In this document: piece after piece, positions 23,588 to 29,657 of the stretch
Numbering within the stretch: the first letter of the stretch is position 1
How the letters are laid out: the number at the start of each line of letters is the position of its first letter
Origin: Woeseiaceae bacterium
Lineage (GTDB): Bacteria > Pseudomonadota > Gammaproteobacteria > Steroidobacterales > Woeseiaceae
Assembly: GCA_030066735.1 (NCBI GenBank)
Contig: JASJBB010000051.1
Coordinates: 1 to 32,156 of the forward strand
DNA length: 32,156 bases
Direction of reading: 5' to 3'
Program-made: the position numbers and the translations under genes
Notes under the pieces: model-generated
The model's input: only the letters and a program-made list of their open reading frames with translations
What the model was told of the DNA's origin: nothing
Database searches by the model: none

Positions 23588-24276
23588 GGAAGGTACAACA
23601 GCGAGAACAGGAAAACCGCAAGCACTTCGGCAGTCAGCAGGTACCAGGGCCACGGGCCCATAAAGTCGAAGAGGCTGGCGGTGTCGGGTTTCTCCACCGT
23701 GAACATGTAGTTGCTGCCGATTGCAAAGTTGATGGTCGTGACGACGACCAGGTAGACGTTGAGCAGCACCATGGTCATCCAGAGCGACAGCCACGTAGGG
23801 CGCTGCCGCTCTGCCGTCGCGATGAACACCACCGCCACGACAAGCATGCCGTGCGAGATCAGCGTCTGAAAAGCCCGGAAGTGGGGCAGGCCGTATTCAC
23901 CGGCGCTTGGCGTGATCACGGCCTGCGCGGCTCCCCCGAGGGCAACGAAAAACATGATCGGGTACAGGCGATAGTCGCGCGCATACAGCATGTAGATCGT
24001 GGTCCAGATGCTGATGCCACAGAGGTGCAGGGGCAGGTTCTCGCGAATGCTCCAGGCGCCGGTCGCAATATTCCAGCCGTGCCAGGCGAACTCATTGAGC
24101 AGCATGACGGTTGCAATGAACAGCCGCACCCGGTTGCGCGCTGTGTCGTCCGGTGACCGCCAACCCCAGATCAGGAATACGATGACTGCGGCGAGCATGG
24201 CGAGGTACACGAGGTGTCCTGTGCCGAACAGCACAAACGCGGGCCCGTCGTATTCGTAGGCAAAGTACCGCTGCAT
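23548..24276 (-). CDS. TIGR02206/YwaF-like integral membrane protein
   Basis: 242 residues with about seven transmembrane helices. The pattern FGTGHLVYLAML, NLPLHLCGISIW and PHFRAFQTLISHGMLVVAVVF resembles the YwaF/TIGR02206 family, in which LPLHLC and SHG are the conserved marks. No function has been shown for the family that I know of; conserved His and Cys in the membrane suggest metal or small-molecule binding, which is speculation. The start lies 23 bases after the stop of the histone-like gene on the same strand, so the two may be co-transcribed. Confidence 0.82.
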   Translation of the reverse strand: MQRYFAYEYDGPAFVLFGTGHLVYLAMLAAVIVFLIWGWRSPDDTARNRVRLFIATVMLLNEFAWHGWNIATGAWSIRENLPLHLCGISIWTTIYMLYARDYRLYPIMFFVALGGAAQAVITPSAGEYGLPHFRAFQTLISHGMLVVAVVFIATAERQRPTWLSLWMTMVLLNVYLVVVTTINFAIGSNYMFTVEKPDTASLFDFMGPWPWYLLTAEVLAVFLFSLLYLPYSLSDRRARRRS

Positions 24277-24299
24277 GCAGCGGATTGTACCGCGACGGA

Positions 24300-24908
24300 C
24301 TAGTCGTCCCGGGACAGCAGCTTCTTCACGCGAGACTCAACGTCCCTGGCGCGCTCACCGATGCCGTCGGTGACTTCCTTGAGCGTTTCATGCTCGTCGA
24401 CGAACTTCGCCAGCTTTCCTCGCAGCTCTGCGTTCTCTTCCTTCAGCTTGGCCATTACCTTGTCGTAACGGCGCTTCTGAATAGCCAGCTCCTTGTCGGC
24501 GTACTTGCGCATCTTCGGCAGCTGTTCGTCGAGCTCTTTCTCGGCATAGTCCTTGAAATCCTTGAGCTGCTCCGTCAGCTGGTCGACGCGCTTCTCGAGT
24601 GTCTTCTGGATGCGCGACGCCGTTGCAGCCGCCTTTTTCCTGACTTTCGCCTTCTTGCGTCCGGGCTTTTTCTTTGCCGCTTTCTTCCTGGCTGGTTTCT
24701 TCGCTGCTTTCTTCTTAGCCGCTTTTTTCCGGGCCGGTTTCTTTGCCGCTTTCTTCTTTGTGACCTTCTTCGCGGCTTTCTTCCTGGCTACCTTCTTGCT
24801 CGCTTTTTTGCGGGCGGGAGCTTTGCGTGCTGTTTTCTTCGCGGCCTTCTTGCGGGCCGTCTTCTTCGACGTCTTCCTGCTTGCAGTTTTCTTTGCTGTC
24901 TTGGCCAC
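24300..24908 (-). CDS. Histone H1-like Lys/Ala-rich protein with C-terminal coiled coil
   Basis: 202 residues. Residues 1-95 are almost only Lys, Ala, Arg and a few Thr/Pro, in KKAAKK and KKPARKK units like histone H1 tails and bacterial HctB/AlgP-type basic domains. Residues 98-165 (RIQKTLEKRVDQLTEQLKDF and onwards) form a charged heptad coiled coil. The end is acidic (SRDD). Expected role: DNA condensation or regulation by a basic tail held in multimers by the coiled coil; this is inference. GGAGG at 24918-24914 is 5 bases from the GTG at 24908, so MAKTAKK is the likely N-terminus; the ATG at 24920 overlaps that site. In AlgP and PhaF the basic tail is C-terminal; here it is N-terminal. Confidence 0.85.
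   Translation of the reverse strand: MAKTAKKTASRKTSKKTARKKAAKKTARKAPARKKASKKVARKKAAKKVTKKKAAKKPARKKAAKKKAAKKPARKKAAKKKPGRKKAKVRKKAAATASRIQKTLEKRVDQLTEQLKDFKDYAEKELDEQLPKMRKYADKELAIQKRRYDKVMAKLKEENAELRGKLAKFVDEHETLKEVTDGIGERARDVESRVKKLLSRDD
24676..24759 (-). repeat. Two 42-bp tandem repeats inside the histone-like gene
   Basis: Bases 24676-24717 and 24718-24759 are imperfect copies, both coding for KKAAKKPARKKAAK. The copies differ mainly at third positions, so the duplication is not very recent. Such repeats change number easily by slippage, and the length of the basic tail may differ between strains. Confidence 0.65.
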
Positions 24909-24918
24909 ATCGTCCTCC
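24909..24918 (-). promoter_or_regulatory. Ribosome binding site setting a GTG start
   Basis: On the minus strand GGAGG (24918-24914) precedes the GTG at 24908 by 5 bases. The in-frame ATG (24920-24918) overlaps this site and would itself lack one. This argues for a GTG-initiated protein four residues shorter than the ATG version. Confidence 0.65.
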
Positions 24919-25118
24919 ATTCGGGCTCTGTGTCTGCGGCCAATAGCAATGCATGGCCGACATGACAGTAACCCTGCAGATAGATATAAGGCCACCGAAC
25001 CGGAACTAACATAGGTAGAAATGCGCACGTGCGACCGGCCGACCTGGCGGCTGATCGCTTCGCCCGACCGCGGGTGATAGTGTGTCCGGATGCGAGCAAC
25101 GGAAGCAGTGGCGCACCA

Positions 25119-26138
25119 ATGATCAGAGTCTGTGACATACGATGGCTGGCCCTCTTTCTCTGGGCGCCGTGGTTGCCTGCGGGAGCCGACCAACCGGCTG
25201 AAATGCAACGCCACGTGTTGCAGCACGACGGCATCGAGCGTGAGTATTTCGTGCACGTGCCGGGGCAGGATGGCGGCGGCGTTATGCCACTTGTCGTCGC
25301 ATTGCACGGTTACGGCGGTGTGGTCGAGAGCTTCGAGCGCGGCTATGCACTCAACCGGCACTCCGATGACAACGGCTACATTATCGTCTACCCGCAGGGA
25401 TCCAGCTTCGAAGCTGAACTATCGACACAATGGCCATCGACGATCACCTCCTGGAACGACCTGGCGGCGAATATCCCCAAACCCGAGGCGGGCCCGCACT
25501 GCACCGGGGACAGCGTCCGCTACCCGTGTCCGCCTGAATGCGGGGAGTGCAGCGCCTGCATGTGGACCTCGTGTTACGACGATGTGGGATTCATCGACCG
25601 CATGCTGGATGAGATCATCGCCGGCTATCCCGTCGATGTCGAACGCGTGTACCTGCTCGGCATGAGCAACGGGGGCATGATGACGCTGCGACTCGGCTGC
25701 GACGTGTCCAGCCGCTTCGCGGCAGTCGCCCCGATCGGCGGTCAGCTTGCGCCGGGGCATGTATGCGGCCCGGACGTCGATGTCCCCATGCTGCACCTGG
25801 CCGGCGGACAGGACGAAGTCGTGCGACCCGACGGCAAAGCGGGGGCTGCCGATGGCTTCATCTACACGTCCGTTGCCGAGACCACGGCCGTCTGGGCCAA
25901 TGCTCTCGCTTGCGAAGTCGGCCCCGCAGACTGGAAGACCGCGCTGCCGGTGGCCGCGACCATGGAATGTTCTGCGTACACGTCCTGCCGCGTCCCCGGG
26001 CACGAAGTCGTGAGTTGCATCGACCCGGAGGTCGGGCACCAGTGGCCGGGACAGGATGACGGTAGCGATCGGGGCATGGACCTGGTGTGGTCCTTTTTCG
26101 AGCGCTATCGGTCGGCGGGCGCGGATTCGCTAGAATAG
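25119..26138 (+). CDS. Secreted PHB-depolymerase/feruloyl-esterase-like (CE1) hydrolase, cysteine-rich
   Basis: 339 residues. Signal peptide to about residue 23 (LFLWAPWLPAGA). An alpha/beta-hydrolase fold with the LpqC/esterase-PHB features: LVVALHGYGG (59-68), VYPQGS, the nucleophile elbow GMSNGG (Ser183), LAGGQDEVVR (Asp232) and EVGHQWPG (His307), a complete triad. There are twelve cysteines after the signal peptide. Six are packed between 128 and 152 (CTGDSVRYPCPPECGECSAC and C152), an insert that probably makes disulfides and shapes the pocket. Acting outside the cytoplasm, it probably cleaves an ester in a polymer or phenolic conjugate; the substrate is unknown. It is divergent from the histone-like gene and 27 bases ahead of the hydroxylase gene, perhaps in one transcript with it. 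Confidence 0.88.
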   Translation: MIRVCDIRWLALFLWAPWLPAGADQPAEMQRHVLQHDGIEREYFVHVPGQDGGGVMPLVVALHGYGGVVESFERGYALNRHSDDNGYIIVYPQGSSFEAELSTQWPSTITSWNDLAANIPKPEAGPHCTGDSVRYPCPPECGECSACMWTSCYDDVGFIDRMLDEIIAGYPVDVERVYLLGMSNGGMMTLRLGCDVSSRFAAVAPIGGQLAPGHVCGPDVDVPMLHLAGGQDEVVRPDGKAGAADGFIYTSVAETTAVWANALACEVGPADWKTALPVAATMECSAYTSCRVPGHEVVSCIDPEVGHQWPGQDDGSDRGMDLVWSFFERYRSAGADSLE

Positions 26139-26142
26139 GCGT

Positions 26143-26150
26143 TTCGCGAA
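26143..26150. repeat. 8-bp palindrome TTCGCGAA between esterase and hydroxylase genes
   Basis: TTCGCGAA is a perfect palindrome in the 27-base gap, 15 bases before the TTG start. TAGAAT at 26131-26136, overlapping the esterase stop, would be a -10-like element just before it, but no -35 is seen. It could be an operator for the hydroxylase-sulfotransferase pair, or chance. Confidence 0.25.
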
Positions 26151-26165
26151 CGGAAACACGACGCC

Positions 26166-26732
26166 TTGGATATCGAAGTCAATCACCGCTGCCTCGGAGA
26201 CGTCGACGTTGACGCGCTGCGCGATCGTATCCTCGAACAGCCGGCCGAGGCCTGGATGGAGCAGGCGCTGCGCCAGCAGAGCTACGAGGTGCACCGCGAC
26301 ACCCAGTCGATCGTCATGCTGTTCTGCGACGAGGAGTGGCCGGCATCCGGCGGCATCTACGAGGAGAGCGGTCACGAACGTCTCGCTGATGTCGCCCAGC
26401 CGATCATCGATCACGTCATCAACACCTGGTACGCGCCGGGCGGACTCGTTATTCGCGCCATCGCCGCAAAGCTCGTCGCTGGCGGCAAGATCCCGGCGCA
26501 CCGGGACTCGATCGACTCGTTTCATATCGGCCACCGGATTCACGTGCCGATCACGACGAACCCGGGCGTGCGCTTCACGATTGCGGGCAAGCCCTATCCG
26601 TTCGACGTCGGCTATGCCTACGAGATCAACAACCAGCAGAAGCACAGCGTGATGAACCTCGGCGCCGAGGATCGCATCACGTTCATCTTCGACTACGTAC
26701 CGCCGGACAAGGTGCCGGCAAACGCGGCATGA
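26166..26732 (+). CDS. Aspartyl/asparaginyl beta-hydroxylase-like 2-oxoglutarate oxygenase
   Basis: 188 residues from a TTG start; no ATG occurs in frame until residue 31, within the domain, and the sequence from residue 1 is coherent. The iron ligands are His112 and Asp114 (PAHRDS) and His160 (NNQQKHSVMN). Arg170 in EDRITFIFDY is the likely 2-oxoglutarate anchor. HIGHRIHVPITTNPGVRF is the family's conserved core. Family members hydroxylate Asp/Asn residues in proteins, and relatives act on lipid A (LpxO) or small molecules. At this length it is the bare catalytic domain with no targeting signal, so it is cytoplasmic. The downstream TPR-sulfotransferase starts in an ATGA overlap (26729-26732), so the two are made together and probably act on the same or related substrates. 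Confidence 0.88.
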   Translation: MDIEVNHRCLGDVDVDALRDRILEQPAEAWMEQALRQQSYEVHRDTQSIVMLFCDEEWPASGGIYEESGHERLADVAQPIIDHVINTWYAPGGLVIRAIAAKLVAGGKIPAHRDSIDSFHIGHRIHVPITTNPGVRFTIAGKPYPFDVGYAYEINNQQKHSVMNLGAEDRITFIFDYVPPDKVPANAA

Positions 26733-28738
26733 GCGCACAACCTGACGCCAGCATCCACAAGGCGCTCGGCTTTCTGCGCAACAACAGGCCGCTGCGCGCC
26801 GAAGAGATCTGCCGCGATTACCTGGCTGACCACCCGGGTTCCGCCGACCACCTGCGGCTGCTCGGCCACGCGCTCATGAAACAGGGCAGGGCGGCCGAGG
26901 CCGAGGAGCAGCTGCGCCTTGCCGTGTCGATCAACCCGGAATTTCCGCAGCTCCACGAAGACCTCGGCAGCGCGCTCGCGATGCAGTCGAAGTTCGACGA
27001 GGCGATTCCCGCTTTCGAGCGCGCCCTGGAACTGCAGCCGGCGCTGCCGCTCGTGGAGCGCAAACTCGGCCAGGCGCTAGTTGCGGCAGGAAGGGGCAGC
27101 GAGGCCAGCGAGGCGTTTCGCGATTACATCGGCAAGGACCCGGAACGGGCCGACGTGTTCCGCGGCATCGAGCTGTTTCGCGACGACAAGCCCGATGAGG
27201 CGATCGCGATATTTCGTGACGTGCTCAAGCGCAACCCGAAGAACGTCAATGCGCTGCGGCAGCTGGCGATCGTCAACTGGCGCGCCAAACAGCGTACCGA
27301 CGATGCCGAGGCGTTATTGCGCCAGGCCGTCAGCCTCGCCGACGACTTCTTCGGTGGCTGGCTGACGCTTGGCGCGTTGCTCATGGAAATCGGCAAATAC
27401 GTCGAGGCAATCGCGGCTTACGACAAGGCCACGAAACTCGAACCGAACAACGCCGAGGCCTGGGCCGGGCTCGGCAGCGCCAATGGACGGGCCATGTACC
27501 CGGACAAGGCCGTCGCCGCTTACGAGAAGGCCGTCGCGATCAACGATTCCGATCCGCAGGTCCTCGGCGGCTACGCGTGGGAGCTGAAGACCATTGGCGA
27601 CCAGGAGGGAGCGCTCAAGGCCTACCGCCAGGCGATAAAGGTCCGGCCGAATTTCGGCCCGGCCTACTGGAGCATGGCGAACCTCAAGATCTTCAGGTTC
27701 GAGGACGAGGAAATCGAAGAGATGCTGCGCCAGGTCGAGCGCGAAGACCTCGATGAGGTCGAAGACGTGCACTTCCGGTTCGCGTTGGGCAAGGCGATGG
27801 AGGACAGGAAGGACTACGAACGGGCGTGGCACTTCTACCACACGGGCAACCAGCACCAGCGCATGACGGTGGACTGGGAGCCCATGGAGATGGAGCGCCG
27901 CCAGCGCGCTATTCGCGACGTCTTTAGCAAGGAGCTGCTGGAAGCGCGCGCCGAGGCCGGATACGAAGCGCCCGACCCGATCTTCATCGTGGGCCTGCCG
28001 CGCTCGGGGTCGACGCTCGTCGAGCAAATCCTTGCCAGTCACAGCCAGGTCGAGGGAACGGCAGAGCTGCCAATCATCGGGCGCATCACCGACTCCATCG
28101 GCCGCTATCGCGCGGACGACATCCGTTTCCCCGAAGCGGTGCCCGAGTTGCGCGACAAGGATCTGCGTGCCTACGGGCGCCAGTACATGAAGGAAGCCCA
28201 GCGCTATCGCGGGACCGATAAGCCGTTGTTCACGGACAAGCTGCCGAACAACTACCCGATGCTCGGGTTTATCAAGCTGATCCTGCCGAACGCGAAGTTC
28301 ATCAACACGCGGCGCCACCCTTATGACAGCTGCCTCGGCGCCTACAAGCAGCTGTTCGGCCGCGGGCAGAACTTCACTTACGACATGCTCGACCTGGCGC
28401 ACTACTACCAGCAGTACATAACGACGATGCAGCACTGGCACGACATCATGCCCGGCCAGGTGCTGGACGTGCACTACGAGGAAACGGTTACCGACCTCGA
28501 AGGCCAGGTGCGCCGGATACTCGAGCATTGCGGCCTGCCGTTCGAGGAGTCCTGCGTGCGCTATTACGAGACCGAGCGGGCGGTCAAGACGGCGAGCTCG
28601 GAGCAGGTCCGGCAACCGATTTACACGAGCGCTCTCGGCAAGTGGCGCCGGTACGAGAAGCACCTCGGGCTCTGGGAGCAGCAGCTCGGCGATATCGTGG
28701 CCGAACTACCCGAGGTGTCGAGGAACGCCGGGCTCTAG
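26729..28738 (+). CDS. TPR-containing sulfotransferase
   Basis: 669 residues. TPR units fill residues 5 to about 375 (for example GHALMKQGRAAEAEEQLRLA, GSALAMQSKFDEAIPAFERA, LMEIGKYVEAIAAYDKA). The sulfotransferase domain covers about 415-655. Its 5'-phosphosulfate loop is VGLPRSGSTLVEQIL (421-435), and the 3'-phosphate region is NTRRHPYDSCLGAY (526-539, Ser534). FTDKLPNNY (501-509) is also typical. PAPS would be the donor, in the cytoplasm. The TPR array suggests a protein or peptide acceptor, as in tyrosylprotein sulfotransferase-like enzymes, but many bacterial TPR-sulfotransferases have no known substrate. It is coupled by ATGA to the hydroxylase. Its TAG stop forms the palindrome CTAG with the stop of the convergent propeller gene. 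Confidence 0.93.
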   Translation: MSAQPDASIHKALGFLRNNRPLRAEEICRDYLADHPGSADHLRLLGHALMKQGRAAEAEEQLRLAVSINPEFPQLHEDLGSALAMQSKFDEAIPAFERALELQPALPLVERKLGQALVAAGRGSEASEAFRDYIGKDPERADVFRGIELFRDDKPDEAIAIFRDVLKRNPKNVNALRQLAIVNWRAKQRTDDAEALLRQAVSLADDFFGGWLTLGALLMEIGKYVEAIAAYDKATKLEPNNAEAWAGLGSANGRAMYPDKAVAAYEKAVAINDSDPQVLGGYAWELKTIGDQEGALKAYRQAIKVRPNFGPAYWSMANLKIFRFEDEEIEEMLRQVEREDLDEVEDVHFRFALGKAMEDRKDYERAWHFYHTGNQHQRMTVDWEPMEMERRQRAIRDVFSKELLEARAEAGYEAPDPIFIVGLPRSGSTLVEQILASHSQVEGTAELPIIGRITDSIGRYRADDIRFPEAVPELRDKDLRAYGRQYMKEAQRYRGTDKPLFTDKLPNNYPMLGFIKLILPNAKFINTRRHPYDSCLGAYKQLFGRGQNFTYDMLDLAHYYQQYITTMQHWHDIMPGQVLDVHYEETVTDLEGQVRRILEHCGLPFEESCVRYYETERAVKTASSEQVRQPIYTSALGKWRRYEKHLGLWEQQLGDIVAELPEVSRNAGL

Positions 28739-29598
28739 TCGAACGGCCACGGCTCGAGGCCGTGGATGGCGTTGCGCACGTCGAGGCTCAGGTTGACCGA
28801 GCCGAGCGTCCGGTTGTCCGCGAGGTCATGGATGGCGATCGTCGACGGTGACGATCCTCCCGCAACGACCCGGTCGGACAGTACGCACAGGCCCCGCGCA
28901 AATCCTGGCCGCGCCAGCTTGCCGTCCGCCATGTGCAGGTTCTGCATCTGCCCGGCATCGAACTCCGGCACGCGCATGGCCCGATCTTCCTCACCTTCGC
29001 CGCGGCCTGTATAGCGCAGGGCGTCGGCCTCGGTGTCATTGAACAGCACGCCGTCCCGAAATGGCTGCGCGTTATGGGTGCCAGGCGGCAGCTCGACGGC
29101 CATGCGAATTTCCTTGCCGTTGAAGTGCAGCATGCCGCCGCTGCGCAGGCCAGTCAGGTACATACCATGCCGGGAACAGTGCACGTTGTTGATGTGCAGC
29201 TTGTTGACCATCAGCGGACCGTTGTCGCCCAGCGGATCGAAGATGGTGCCGCTGAACTGGTAGTCCTTGCTTCTGACGTGCATGGCCCAGTGGAAGCGCA
29301 GCTCGTCGAGATGAAAACCCAGGATCGTGTCGAAGCCGGTCGACGTCAGGTACAGCGTGCGTTCCCAGACAAAGATCTCATGGCAGTGCTTTAGAAACGG
29401 GTTGCGCCAGGAGCCGATCTTCTCGAAATCGGGTGTGTACGCAAACAGTTCGTCGCTGGCCGCGATGAAGACCCGCTCGCCGTCGAACGCGATGCCGCGC
29501 AGGCCGCGGTCCGCGCCGCGACCCTGCCAGTCGATGTCGACGGTATTCCAGTCGATCGGCTGGCGGACGGACTGCTTGTCGAGATCGACCAGGTACAC
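28735..29598 (-). CDS. Beta-propeller-like protein of unknown function (true start probably further upstream)
   Basis: 287 residues from the GTG at 29598. Repeated strand units such as GIAFDGERVFIAASDELFAY, GMYLTGLRSGGMLHFNGKE and GLCVLSDRVVAGGSSPSTIAIHD indicate a propeller of about six blades, resembling DUF4915 or strictosidine-synthase-like proteins; I cannot assign a family firmly. It has no signal peptide. Upstream of the GTG the same frame continues without a stop and encodes KLVTTSVVRGSRQGESHGG, which reads naturally into VYLVDLD as a first blade. No ATG, GTG or TTG lies in this extension. An ATA at 29661-29659 overlaps the receptor's TAG stop. So either a rare start is used, the start has been mutated, or the GTG product is short of one strand pair. 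The gene follows the TonB-dependent receptor on the same strand. Confidence 0.75.
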   Translation of the reverse strand: MYLVDLDKQSVRQPIDWNTVDIDWQGRGADRGLRGIAFDGERVFIAASDELFAYTPDFEKIGSWRNPFLKHCHEIFVWERTLYLTSTGFDTILGFHLDELRFHWAMHVRSKDYQFSGTIFDPLGDNGPLMVNKLHINNVHCSRHGMYLTGLRSGGMLHFNGKEIRMAVELPPGTHNAQPFRDGVLFNDTEADALRYTGRGEGEEDRAMRVPEFDAGQMQNLHMADGKLARPGFARGLCVLSDRVVAGGSSPSTIAIHDLADNRTLGSVNLSLDVRNAIHGLEPWPFD

Positions 29599-29657
29599 GC
29601 CGCCGTGGCTCTCGCCCTGGCGGGAGCCCCTGACGACGGAGGTTGTGACGAGTTTGA

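Noticed and set aside
24553-25014. A Phe/Ala-rich hydrophobic open frame on the plus strand
   Set aside because: It is the complement of Lys/Ala codons of the histone-like gene. Its repetitive FFAAFF pattern is an antisense artefact.
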